Shown one piece after another: positions 1-11,379 of a DNA stretch of 64,000 bases (its first letter is position 1; each line of letters opens with the position of its first letter). The translations under genes were made by a program, and so were the position numbers. Source of the DNA: Capra hircus (lineage: Eukaryota; Chordata; Mammalia; Artiodactyla; Bovidae); assembly GCF_001704415.2 (NCBI RefSeq), contig NC_030808.1, positions 136,415,089-136,479,088 on the forward strand, written 5' to 3'. Under the pieces are notes generated by a model, which had not been told where the DNA came from, did not search any database, and saw only the letters and a list, made by a program, of their open reading frames with translations.

Positions 1-381
1 GCAAATCAGACTGATAATATTCTTTGCAGCCGAAGATGGAAAATCTCTATACAGTCAGCAAAAACTAGACCAGGAGCTGACTCTGGCTCAGACCATGAAC
101 TCCTTATTGCAAAATTCAGACTTAAATTGAAGAAAGTAGGAAGTCACTCAGGTATAACCTAAATCAAATCTCTTATGATTATACAGTGGAAGTGATAAAT
201 GGATTCAAGGGCTTAGATCTGCTAGACAGAGTGCCTAAAGAACAATGGATGGAGGTTCATGATATTGTACAGGAGGTGGTGATCAGAACCATCCCCAAGA
301 AAAAGAAATGCAAAAAGACAAAATGGTTGTCTGAGGAGGTTTTACAAATAGCTGAGAAAAGAAGAGATGTGAAAGGCAAAT
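1..381 (+). mobile_element. BovB LINE fragment, left part (split by L1)
   Basis: This is an internal BovB ORF2 segment lying between the endonuclease and reverse transcriptase. Translation from 186 gives 65 codons (FKGLDLLDRVPKEQW, then KKCKKTKWLSEE) that match the same stretch of the other BovB copies here, for example the antisense copy near 24.4 kb. The element is cut at 382-390 by an L1 and resumes at 1919. It is decayed and non-functional. The window edge truncates its left side. Confidence 0.88.
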
Positions 382-390
382 AAGAAAAGG

Positions 391-1909
391 GCCACAGTAA
401 TCAAGACAGTATGGTACTGGCACAAAGACAGAAATATAGATCAATGGAACAAAATAGAAAGCCCAGAGATAAATCCACACACATATGGACACCTTATCTT
501 TGACAAAGGAGGCAAGAATATACAATGGAGTAAAGACAATCTCTTTAACAAGTGGTGCTGGGAAAACTGGTCAACCACTTGTAAAAGAATGAAACTAGAT
601 CACTTTCTAACACCACACACACACAAAAAAAACTCAAAATGGATTAAAGTTCTAAATGTAAGACCAGAAACTATAAAACTCCTAGAGGAGAACATAGGCA
701 AAACACTCTCCGACATAAATCACAGCAGGATCCTCTATGATCCAACTCCCAGAATTCTGGAAATAAAAGCAAAAATAAACAAATGGGATCTAATTAAAAT
801 TAAACGGTTCTGCACAACAAAGGAAACTATAAGCAAGGTGAAAAGACAGCCTTCTGAATGGGAGAAAATAATAGCAAATGAAATAACTGACAAACAACTA
901 ATCTCTAAAATATACAAACAACTCCTGTAGCTCAATTCCAGAAAAATAAACGACCCAATCAAAATATGGGCCAAAGAACTAAATAGACATTTCTCCAAAG
1001 AAGACATACGGATGGCTGACAAACACATGAAAAGATGCTCAACATCACTCATTATTAGAGAAATGCAAATCCAAACCACAATGAGGTACCACTTCACACC
1101 AGTCAGAATGGCTGCGATCCAAAAATCTGCAAGCAATAAATGCTGGAGAGGGTGTAGAGAAAAGGGAACCCTCCTACACTGTTGGTGGGAATGCTAACTA
1201 GTACAACCACTATGGAAAACAGTGTGGAGATTCCTTAAAAAATTGCAAATAGAACTGCCATATGACCCAGCAATCCCACTGCTGGGCATACACACCGAGG
1301 AAACCAGAATTGAAAGAGACACATGTACCCCAATGTTCATTGCAGCACTGTTTATAATAGCCAGGACATGGAAACAACCTAGATGTCCATCAGCAGATGA
1401 ATGGATAAGAAAGCTGTGGTACATATACACAGTGGAGTATTACTCAGCCGTTAAAAACAATACATTTGAATCAGTTCTGTTGAGATGGATGAAACTGGAG
1501 CCGATTATACAGAGTGAAGTAAGCCAGAAAGAAAAACACATACATATGGAATTTAGAAAGATGGCAATGATGACCCTGTATGCAAGACAGCAAAAAAGAC
1601 ACAGATGTGTATAGTGGACTTTTGGACTCAGAGGGAGAGGGAGAGGGTGGGATGATTTGGGAGAATGGCATTGAAACATGTATACTATCATGTAAGAATC
1701 GAATCACCAGTCTATGTCCAATGCAGGATACAGCATGCTTGGGGCTGGTGCACGGGGATGACCAGAGGGATATTGTGGGGAGGGAAGTGGGAGGGGGTTT
1801 CATGTTTGGGATGGCATGTACACCCGTGGTGGATTCATGTCAATGTATGGCAAAACCAATACAGTATTGTAAAGTAAAATAAAGTAAAAATAAAAATTTT
1901 TAAAAAAGA
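391..1909 (+). mobile_element. 5'-truncated L1 inserted in BovB
   Basis: The element covers the C-terminal part of L1 ORF2 plus the 3' UTR and an A-rich tail. Translated pieces include KLDHFLTPHTHKKNSKWIK, MADKHMKRCSTSLIIRE and ELPYDPAIPLLGIHTEE, typical of the L1 ORF2 C-terminus. A stop at about 928-930 and a frame change break the reading frame. The 3' end carries the ruminant L1 signature 'caatgtatggcaaaaccaat'. A perfect 9-bp target-site duplication (aagaaaagg, 382-390 and 1910-1918) flanks it, and BovB sequence continues on both sides, so the L1 is the younger insertion. Confidence 0.92.
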
Positions 1910-1918
1910 AAGAAAAGG

Positions 1919-1948
1919 AAACATATACCTATTTGAATGCAGAGTTCT
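1919..1948 (+). mobile_element. BovB LINE, short continuation after L1
   Basis: About 30 bases ('tacctatttgaatgcagagt') continue the BovB sequence interrupted at 382. The same order is found uninterrupted in the BovB copy at about 31.74 kb. The BovB then ends against LTR-like sequence. Confidence 0.75.
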
Positions 1949-3369
1949 TGTCAGGTAGTTAGAAAAAATAAATTTAAAAAAGACAGAGTCCCGGATGACA
2001 GAACGGTACAGAGGGAGAAAAAGCCAATAAAAGAGAAAGTTGAGGACCTGAGTGAGAACCTCTAGTCCTGGGTGTGACCAATTAGGTGAACGCTGGTACT
2101 ATCCGCTATTTGCATGGGGCCTATCCTGGGAAAATTTGCACCCTCTTCGCTGATTTGTTCTGGGTGTAACCAACCAGGTACATGCTGGTACCATCACCTA
2201 TTTTGCATAGACTGTATAACTTATATGCAGAGTACATCATGAGAAACACTGGGCTGGAAGAAACACAAGCTGGAATCAAGATTGCCGGGAGAAATATCAA
2301 TAACCTCAGATATGCAGATGACACCACCCTTATGGCAGAAAGTGAAGAGGAGCTAAAAAGCCTCTTGATGAAAGTGAAAGAGGAGAGTGAAAAAGTTGGC
2401 TTAAAGCTCAACGTTCAGAAAACGAAGATCATGGCATCCAGTCCCATCACTTCACGGGAAATAGATGGGGAAACAGTGAAAACAGTGTCAGACTTTATTT
2501 TTGGGAGCTCCCAAATCACTGCAGATGGTGATTGCAGCCATGAAATTAAAAGACGCCTACTTATTGGAAGAAAAGTTATGACCAACCTAGATAGTATATT
2601 CAAAAGCAGGGACATTATTTTGCCAACTAAGGTCCGTCTAGTCAAGGCTATGGTTTTTCCTGGTCATGTATGGATGTGAGAGTTGGACTGTGAAGAAAAC
2701 TGAGCGCCGAAGAATTGATGTTTTCGAACTGTGGTGTTGGAGAAGACTCTTGAGAGTCCCTTGGACTGCAAGGAGATCCAACCAGTCCATTCTGAAGGAG
2801 ATCAACCCTGGGATTTCTTTGGAGGGAATGATGCTAAAGCTGAAACTCCAGTACTTTGGCCACCTCATGCGAAGAGTTGACTCATTGGAAAAGACTCTGA
2901 TGCTTGGAGGGATTGGGGGCAGTAGGAGAAGGGGACGACCGAGGACGAGATGGCTGGATGGCATCACGGACTCGATGGACGTGAGTCTGAGTGAACTCCG
3001 GGAGATGGTGATGGACAGGGAGGCCTGGCGTGCTGCGATTCATGGGGTCGCAAAGAGTCAGACACGACTGAGCGACTGAACTGAACTGAACTGTAGCCAA
3101 TCAGGCTCCAGGCGGAGGGGAAGAAAGTTTAAAAAGGGAAGCCAAGAGGCCTCAAGATTGCTCCCAGGGTGAGATATCAAGTATGTGTTAGGAGTTTGTT
3201 GCCTGCTGCATACTATCTGCTTCCCATTGCCTGCCTGTTTCCCACTGCCTGCCTGCTTCTCACTTCCCAGATGAGCCATAACTATGTTGTTTATCTTGCC
3301 TGCTGTCTGCCTAATAAAATCCTCCCTGTTTGAACTACAAGTGGTCCTTTGTTCCAAATCTTTGTTACA
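1949..3369 (+). mobile_element. solo ERV-type LTR, split by BovB
   Basis: Sequence outside the BovB at 2207-3090 has LTR organisation in + orientation. It starts tgtcagg, has repeated CCAAT-like modules (about 2075, 2168 and 3096), a TATA-like tttaaaaa at about 3128, AATAAA at 3313-3318, and ends gttaca at 3369. No gag, pol or env is adjacent, so it is a solo LTR. No clear flanking duplication was found, so both edges are approximate. The family was not assigned. Confidence 0.55.
2207..3090 (+). mobile_element. BovB LINE, 3' part, inserted in LTR
   Basis: A 5'-truncated BovB carries the reverse transcriptase C-terminal half and the 3' end. Codons from 2219 read LYAEYIMRNTGLEE, then LRYADDTTL with the YADD catalytic motif. 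The frame shifts near 2670. The end is the BovB tail ctgaactgaactgaactg. A short ACTGTA repeat at both edges may be the target-site duplication but is too short to be sure. Confidence 0.9.
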
Positions 3370-4010
3370 GGAAGCAAAAGGGAAAGAAGTATACCAATTC
3401 AACATTCTCAAATAATACACAATAAATATGCATAATATGCTTCCATACTACTATGGTTTTAACATCCATATTTCTCTGTTGAATGCAAAGTCTGCTCTAA
3501 AGTGTTCTTAGAAATTCTGAAAGTTTTTGTTTTGAAGCACCAAGGCTGCTGAAAAATATACATACTTTTATAGGCAAAACACATATTTACATATACACAC
3601 CCACAGATAGATATACATACCACACAGTTTCAATGTATCATCAATCATAAGTAATACTAACATAATTCATTTACTGCATGCTTACTATGTGCCAGGGTTG
3701 GGTTGAGCAATTTGCAGATATTATCCCCACCCCCACTACAAATTTGTGGAGCAAGCTATGTTTCTATTCCTCTTATCATTTTAAAACTGATTAAAATATT
3801 AAAAGCTATACTAATGGTTAAGCAAATTTCTCTAAGTCATATCCTTTAATAGCAATAACCTTGGTTAAATAAAACATTAGTCTGAAATGGAACAATTAAT
3901 ACATAATTAATTAATACATAATACAAGCTAAATTGTTGATTGTTGTAAGGGTATGGGTTTCCCATACACATTTTCCCATACACACATCAGCATAACCTAT
4001 TAAATAAGGA
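3370..4010. other. intergenic, no gene seen
   Basis: AT-rich sequence with no convincing coding signal, RNA gene or recognisable repeat. It looks like ordinary single-copy ruminant intergenic DNA. Confidence 0.5.
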
Positions 4011-4125
4011 ACACGTGTATACCTGTGGCAGATTCATGTTGATGTATGGTAAAACCAATACAACATTGTAAAGTAATTAACCTCCAATTAAAATAAATAA
4101 GTTTATATTTTAAAAAAAGACTGAA
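4011..4125 (+). mobile_element. L1 3'-end fragment
   Basis: About 100 bases of ruminant L1 3' UTR ('gatgtatggtaaaaccaata', 'aagtaattaacctccaatta') run into an A-rich tail. The same signature ends the L1 at 1909. This is a severely 5'-truncated insertion. Confidence 0.82.
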
Positions 4126-5254
4126 AGAAGGAAATTATACAGAACAAACAAGATGATGATTAATACATCATCCTTTGCATCATAAATATAGATTTCATTT
4201 ATCTCACTCATATAATTCAAGAGTTAAATAAAAACCCTGTAGAAAATACCAATTAATGCTTTGCTGTGAATAAATGTTGACTCGGTCTCTGATTAATGCT
4301 CTGGAAATAGATTTGGTTCCAATGGCTGGTCTTTCCCAGTCGCTAAATTTCAAAGACTGCAGATGAAAATTTCAACATAAATGGACATAATCATCAAGAA
4401 ATGAGATACTCACCAACTTGAATGATTATTGTCATCCTGTTTGCATTTCTATTTCTCACAGGAGTTTTAGTTAAAATATTTTTTTTAACAGTTTCATGCT
4501 TGAAAATTTTGTCTTTTCTAATTTAACAAGAAGCCCCATTCAGGGGCAAAATTTGCAAAGTAATTACCATGGAGAGGTCACATTATTTCAACATTTGTCA
4601 GGGACCATCTTTATCCCTGTAGAACATATGCGTCCTCATTCCACTCTACTGATCTGTGCCCCAAAGGCCCCTGATGGTGCTCTTGATGCAGTCAACATTA
4701 TTCTTTTCTTTAAGCATCTTAAAGCATGTTGCTAAAAAATAATCCTGTGGCATCTACTCTACTGAACTTAGTCACATATCAATGTCAAAGCCACATTGGC
4801 AATGCATTAGAATGTTAGGATAGAGTTCATTTCTTCTCTCTAATTATTATTTAAGCAATCATATTTCTTGTTTTATAATTCTCTTTTGGGAGTTGTGATA
4901 CATAGTTCAAAAATCTGCCGAGTGCTACTGGGATATTTCTCCCTTGACCTACTGAATTAACTCCTGAAAAAGAACTGTTCGTTAAATTTATTTAACAACA
5001 TCTCTCTTTCCATTTTTATTAAGAAATATGCAACAAAATGAAAACACCCAGTATCAATTTTGCTAGTGTTTCTACAGATGGAACTCATTCTTAGCAGTCA
5101 GTCATTGAGGGAGCCCTGGACCAGGTGCCAGAAATTGAATTCTAGATGCAGAGCACTCAGACACCTTTTTGTCCTTTTAAGGAACTCATGGGTACTCTCT
5201 GTTCAGAGTCAAGCTTATTTACCTCTGAAATGGGTTCATAGTAAAAAAAAAAAA
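4126..5254. other. intergenic, no gene seen
   Basis: Single-copy-looking AT-rich DNA. The longest open frame (4496-4735, 79 codons) has no recognised similarity and no splice or promoter context, and is taken as chance. An A-run near 5240-5254 precedes the old L1. Confidence 0.45.
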
Positions 5255-6978
5255 AACTATACATCAGAGAGGACAGGAGTAAGAGGGTGTGCAGCCAGGA
5301 ATGCCCATAGAGGTAATATGGTCAGCCTGGGAAATAAGATGCCATTGTTAGGCACACGGGGGGCAGGGCTGCCACTGCACCCACACAGCAGCCCCTGCCT
5401 CCATGAGCTGGAGAATCTCCCACCAGAGCAAGCATGACCCTGTCTGTTGCAACTGCTGCCAGTCTGTGCCACCACAAGCACTTCACACACACCTCAGATG
5501 TGGCCACCATTCCCTTCTCCAGCTTGAGCAGCCCCAATTATCTGCTGCTTTCACTCCTGCTCACCTGGGCAGGGAAAAGATGTCTGAGGTTGTTGTGCCA
5601 CAGAGATGGGGCCAAAACCAAAGTTGAACCCCTAGGGTGAAACCAAGGAAAAGGAAAGGAAATCTTCCCATTCAGCTGCACAAGCCACAGATTAAATCCT
5701 CAAGATCAGCTTGGTAAATCTGTGGAATATCTGAATAGATAACAAATCTTTCACAACTGAGACCTGTCTAACTTTAGCAATGGACTTTGGGAGCAAGTAC
5801 ACACAAGAATTGGGACAGGTCAGAGTCTGAGCTGCCCATATAGTGCTCACAGTAGGCTCAGAGTCCTACCTAGAGGTATTGGAGGGTCTCCTGGAGAGGT
5901 GGAGGTTGGTTTTGGCTCACTGTGGAAGCAGGGGCACTGATAGAGGAGGCCCCAGGAAAATATTCTTATTACCATTATTTTTATTTGCTTGTTTCATTTC
6001 ATTAAGTTGTTGTTTTATGCTTTAATTTTTTTATATTTCTACTTTTGTCATTTTGTGGGGGTTTTTTCTTGCTTTTGTATTTTGTTGTGTTCTGTTCTGT
6101 CTTTTTATCGTTTTTGTTTGTTTATGTTAGCTTTTTAAAGTTTGGCTTCTGGTTTTTGCTTTTGTTAGTTTACTCTTTATTGATCATTTTCATCTTTGAG
6201 TTCTTTTGTTTGTTCTCTTATTTTTGTTACCATGGGGTTTTTTTAATCCTGTTTCTTTGTTTCTACTTAGAATGGTTTTTTTTTTATCATTTGTCTGGGG
6301 TTTGGTTTGTCTGTTTGTTTTCTTTTTTGTGGGTTGCTGTTGTTGGTATTTGTTTTTGTTTTTGCTATTTGTCCTCAGTTATATTTATTTGTGTTTTCTT
6401 TTTCCTTTTTTCTCTGGCCACATTGCATAGCTTGTGGTCTCTTCATTCCCTGGCCAGGGGTGGGGCCTGGGCCTTCTATGGGAGCACCAAGTCCAGGATG
6501 TTAGACCACCAGAGAATTCCCAGGCCCAGAGAATAGTAATCAGTATATGCTTTCTTTAGGGTTTCCATCACAACACTAAAACCTGGTTCTACCAACAGCT
6601 TGCAGGTTCCAGTGCAAGATACCTCTAGCCAAACAACCAGCAAGACAGGAACACAGCTCCACCTATCAGCAGACAAGCTGCCTAAAGTGATAGTAAGCTT
6701 ACAGACACCCCAAAGCACACCACGTGACACGGCCCTGCCATAAGAGAGAAGATTCAGCTCCACCCACCAGGGTGCAGGCATCAGTCTCTCCCTCCAGAAA
6801 GTCCACTCAAGCTGCTAGACCAGCCTTATTCACCGTGGGAAGAGAAGAGAAAGAGAAACTACAAACCTGCAGTCTGAAGAAAGGAGACCACAAACACAGT
6901 AAACTGGACAAAATGAGACAACAGTGAAATATGTTACTGGTGTAGGAGCAAGGTAAAAACCCATAAGACCAAATAAAT

Positions 6979-7830
6979 GAAGAGGAAAAAGGAACTCTAC
7001 CTGAAAAAGAATTCAGAGTAATGATAGTAAAGATGATCCAAGCTGTCAGAAATAGAAGGGAGGCACAGGCCAAGAAGATACAAGAAATGTTTAACAAGGA
7101 CCCAGAGAACTGAAGAACAAAAAAATCAATATGTTCATTGTGTGTAATTAACAACACAATAACTGAAATGAAAAATACACTGGAAGGAATCAATAGTAGA
7201 CTAACTGAGCTTGAAGACTGGATAAGTGAGCTAGAAGATAGAATACTGGAAATAACTACTTCAGAGCAGAATACAGAATAAAGAATGAAAAGAAATGAGA
7301 AGAGTTTCAGAGACCTCTGGGACAACATTAAACACATCCATACTCAAATTATTGGGGTCTCAGAAGAAGAAGAAAAAGAGAAAGTACCTGAGAAAATAGT
7401 TGGAGAAATTATAGAAGGAAACTTCCCTAACCTGGGAAAGGAAATAGTTACCCAAGTCTGGGACATGCAATAAGTCCAATACAGGGTAAACCTAAGGAGA
7501 AACATGCCAAGACACATATTTATCAAACCAGCAAAAATTGAATACAAAGAAAAAATATTAACAGCAATGGAAGAGCAACAAGTAACATACTGGGAAATCC
7601 TCATGAGGTTATCAGCTGTTTTTTCATCACAAACTCTGAAGGCCAGAATGGAGTGGTGTGATATATTTAAAGTGAAGGGAAGGGAAAAACCTACAACCAA
7701 GGTTACCCTATCCAGCAAAAATATCATTCAGATTCCATGGAGAAACGAAGTTTTACAGAGCAAGCAAAAGCTAAAAGAATTCAGCATCACCAAACCAGCT
7801 TTCCAACAAATGCTAAAGGAATTTCTCTAG
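6979..7830 (+). pseudogene. L1 ORF1 remnant
   Basis: L1 ORF1 encodes the trimeric RNA-binding chaperone of the L1 particle. Here residues resembling its coiled coil and central domain are visible, such as LWDNIKHIHTQIIGVSEEEE (7315-7374). They are followed by PRHIFIKPAKIEYKEKIL and, at the end, ITKPAFQQMLKEFL with a stop at 7828-7830. Several in-frame stops (for example just after 7470) and frame changes break it. It is not expected to give protein. Confidence 0.72.
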
Positions 7831-7877
7831 GTGGGAAACATAAGAGAAGTAAAAAGACCTACAAAAACCAAACAATT

Positions 7878-8404
7878 ATGAAAATGGTGATGGGAACATG
7901 CTTATTGATAATCACATTAAATGAAAGTGAATTAAGTGCTCCAACCAAAAGACCCAGACTGACTGAATGGATTAAAAAAAAAAAAAAACTCATGTATATG
8001 CTGTCTTCTAGAGACTCACTTCAGACCTACATAGTGACTGAAAGGGAGGGGATGGAAAAAGATATATGATGCAAATAGCAAACAAAAGAAGGCTGGAATA
8101 ACAATACTCATATCATAAAAAATAAAAACAATTAGAAGATACAAGAAAGGACCCTACATAAAGATTAAGGAATCAATCCTTGAAGAAAAATTAAAAATTG
8201 TAAATATTTATATATCCAACAGAGAAACTCCACATAAGGCAAAGGTTAATAGACATAAAAAATGAAATTGACAGTCACACAATAATACTGGGGGACTCAG
8301 CACTCCAGCTACACCAGTGAATAGATCATCCAGACAGAAAATTAATAAGGAAACACAATTCTTACATGACACATTAGACCAGATAGACTTAATAGGTATT
8401 TATA
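7878..8404 (+). pseudogene. L1 ORF2 N-terminal (endonuclease) remnant
   Basis: The start of L1 ORF2 (APE-type endonuclease plus reverse transcriptase) is recognisable. It reads APTKRPRLTEWI at about 7939-7974, followed by sequence matching the conserved endonuclease region up to 'tagacttaataggtatttat'. An A-run near 7975-7988 and several indels disrupt it. It is interrupted by BovB at 8410 and continues at 8745. Confidence 0.7.
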
Positions 8405-8409
8405 GAACA

Positions 8410-8744
8410 GTCAATGGACTGCAAGGAGATCAAACCAGTCAGTCACAAAGGAAATCAACCCTGAATATTCATTAGAAGAACTGATGCTGAACCTGAAGCT
8501 GTAATACTTTGGCCATCTGATATGAAGAGCTGACTCACTGGAAAAGGCCATGATGCTGGTAAAGATTGAAGGCAGGAGGAGAAGGAGGCGACAGAGGATG
8601 AGATGGTTGGATAGCATCACCAACTTGTTGAACATGAGTTTTAGCAAGCTCTGGGAGATAGTGAAGGACAGGGAAGCCTGGCATGCTGCAGTACATGGGG
8701 TCACAAAGAGTCAGACGTGACTTAGCAACTAAACAACAACAACT
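8410..8744 (+). mobile_element. BovB 3'-end fragment inside L1
   Basis: A short 5'-truncated BovB 3' end. It contains the BovB C-terminal coding remnant and the tail 'tcagacgtgacttagcaact'. L1 ORF2 sequence continues on both sides. The flanking gaaca (8405-8409 and 8745-8749) is a plausible short target-site duplication. Confidence 0.88.
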
Positions 8745-8917
8745 GAACATTCCATCTGAAAGCAGCAGAATACACATTCTTCCCAAGTGCACACAAACAT
8801 TCTCTAGGAGATTTTATCTTGGGTCACAAATCAAGCCTCAGTAAATTTAACAAAATTGAAATTTTATCAAGTATCTTTTCTAAACACAAAGCTATGAGGT
8901 TAGAAATCAATTACAGG

Positions 8918-9121
8918 GGTAATTGATTCCCTGGTGGTCCAATGGTTAAGACTTGACTTTCAATGCAGGGAGTGTGGGTTCAGTCCTTGATCTGGGAGCT
9001 AAGATCACATACACCTTGAGGCCAAAATACTGAAATACAAAACAGAAGCAATATTCTAAAAAGTTTAATAAAGAATTTAAAAATGGTTCACATCAATAAA
9101 TAAATCTGTAAAAATATAATT
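8918..9121 (+). mobile_element. tRNA-derived SINE (CHR-2 type) inside L1
   Basis: The start 'ccctggtggtccaatggtta' and 'ttcagtccttgatctgggag' are the A- and B-box part of the artiodactyl tRNA-derived SINE, and an A-rich tail follows. A perfect 8-bp duplication (attacagg at 8910-8917 and 9122-9129) flanks it, and L1 ORF2 sequence continues on both sides. Confidence 0.85.
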
Positions 9122-9179
9122 ATTACAGGAAAAAATGTGAAAAAAAACACAAACACATCAAAGATAAAAAATATGCTAT

Positions 9180-10919
9180 TCAATTCAGTTCATGTCCGAC
9201 TATTTGCGACCCCATGAACCACATTACGACAGGCCTCCTTGTCCATCACCAACTCCCAGAGTCCACCCAAACCCATGTCCATTGAGTCGGTGATGCCATC
9301 CAACCATCTCATCCTCTGTCGTCCCCTTCTCCTCCTGCCCTCAATCTTTCCCAGCATCAGGGTCTTTTCCAATGAGTCAGCTCTTTGCATCAGATGGCCA
9401 AAGTATTGGAGTTTCAGCTTCAATATCAGTCCTTCTAATGAACACCCAAGACTTATCTCCTTTAGGATGGACTGGTTGGATCTCCTTGCAGTCCAAGGGA
9501 CTCTCAAGAGTCTTCTCCAACACCACAGTTAAAACGCATCAATTCTTCAGTGCTCAGCTTTCTTTATAGTCCAATTCTCACATCCATACATGACCACTAG
9601 AAAAACCATAACCTTGACTAGGCAGACCTTTGTTGACAAAGTAATGTCTCTGCTTTTCAATATGCTATCTAAGTTGTTCACAACTTTCCTTCCAAGGAGT
9701 AAGCGCCTTTTAATTTCATGGCTGTAATCACCATCTGAAGGGATTTTGGAGCCCAGAAAAATAAAGTCAGCCACTGTTTCCACTGTTCCCCCATCTATTT
9801 GCCATGAAGTGATGGGACGAGATGCCAGGATCTTCGTTTTCTGAATGTTGAGCTTTAAGTCAACTTTATCTGTCTTCTCTTTCACTTTCATCAAGGGCTC
9901 TTTAGTTCTTCACTTTCTGCCATTAGGGTGGTGTCATCTGCATATCTGAGGTTATTGATATTTCTCCTGGCAATCTTGATTCCAGTTTGTGCTTCCTCCA
10001 GCCCAGCGTTTCTCATGATGTACTCTGCATAGAAGCTAAATAAGCAGGGTGACAATATACACCCTTGACATACTCCTTTTCCTATATGGAACCAGTCTGT
10101 TGTTCTATGTCCAGCTCTAACTGTTGCTTCCTGACCTGCATACAGGTTTCTCAAGAGGCAGGTCAGGTGGTCTGATATTCCCATCTCTTTCAGAATTTCC
10201 CACAGTTTATTGTGATCCACACAGTCAAAGACTTTGGCATAGTCAATAAAGCAGAAATAGATGTTTTTATGGAACTCTCTTGCTTTTTTGATGATCCAGT
10301 GAATGTTGGAAGTTTGATCTCTGGTTCCCCTGCCTTTTCTAAAACCAGCTTGAACATCTGGAAGTTCACTGTTCACGTAATGCTGAAGCCTGGCTTGGAG
10401 AATTTTAAGCATTACTTAACTAGTGTGTGAGATGAGTGCAATTTTGCAGTAGTTTGAACATTTTTTGACACTGCCTTTCTTTGGGATTGGAATGAAAACT
10501 GACCTTTTCCAGTCCTGTGGCTTCCAAATTTGCTGGCATATTGAGTGCAGCACTTTCACAGCATCATCTTTCAGGATTTGAAACAGCTCAACTGGAATTC
10601 CATCACCTCCACTAGCTTTGTTCAGAGTAATGCTTTCTAAGGCCCACTTGACTTCACATTCCAGGATGTCTGGCTCTAGGTAAGTGATCACATCATCAAG
10701 ATTATCTGGGTCATGAAGATCTTTTTTTGTGCAGTTCTTTGGTGTATTCTTGCCACCTCATCTTAATATCTTCTGCTTCTGTTAGGTCCCTACCATTTCT
10801 GTCCTTTATTGAGCCCATCTTTGCATGAAATGTTCCCTTGGTATCTCTAATTTTCTTGAAGAGTTCTCTACTCTTTCCCATTCTATTGTTTTCCTCTATT
10901 TCTTTGCATTGATCGCTGA
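9180..10919 (-). mobile_element. BovB LINE, 3' 1.7 kb, inside L1
   Basis: An antisense, 5'-truncated BovB runs from its 3' end at 9180 to about 10919. Reading the minus strand, the reverse transcriptase is recognisable: FIDYAKVFDCVDHNKL (motif A), GVCQGCILSPCLF and LRYADDTTL (YADD). It is broken into frames covering 10691-10416, 10412-9891, 9894-9547 and 9507-9190. L1 ORF2 sequence abuts both ends. No clear target-site duplication was found. Confidence 0.92.
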
Positions 10920-11379
10920 GGAAATAACCAAGAGTTCACTGAGGAAATCAAACAGGTAATCAGAAACACCTAGAAACAAATGACAATGAAAACACAAAGA
11001 CCCAAAATATATGGAATGCAGCAAAAGCAGTTCTAAGAGGGAGATTTAGAATACAATCCTATCTCAAAAAAAAATTCATATAAACAACTTAACCTTATGC
11101 TTAAAGCAACTAGACAAAGAAGAATAAAAAATAATAACAGAAGAAAAGAAATTACAAAAATCAGAGCAGAAATAAATGAAAGAGAAATAAAAAAAATAGT
11201 AGCAAAAATCAATAAAAATAAAAAGTGATTATTTGAGAATATAAACAAAGTTAATAAATCTTTAGCCAGACTCATGAAGAAAAAATGGAAGAGGACACAA
11301 GTCAATAAAATTAGAAATTAAAAAGGAGAGTAGCAACTGATACCACAGAAATACAAAGGATTTCTACAGCAACCGTCTG

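Larger units (their letters stand above)
5255..11374 (+). mobile_element. old L1 with 5' UTR, ORF1 and start of ORF2; 3' end missing
   Basis: The 5' UTR-like part covers about 5255-6978 and includes a T-rich stretch at 5960-6420. ORF1 remains lie at 6979-7830 and the ORF2 endonuclease start at about 7878-8404. ORF2 resumes at 8745-8917, 9130-9179 and 10920-11374, between three later insertions (8410-8744, 8918-9121, 9180-10919). The order of the L1 pieces is collinear, which proves nesting. The element stops in ORF2 at about 11374 where a BovB begins, and its 3' end is not found downstream. Frames are heavily broken, so this is a fossil. Confidence 0.82.

Noticed and set aside
6045..6536. 163-codon + frame rich in Phe/Leu/Val, resembling a membrane protein
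   Set aside because: It lies in a T/G-rich low-complexity part of an L1 5' UTR. The hydrophobic look is simply TTT/GTT composition.
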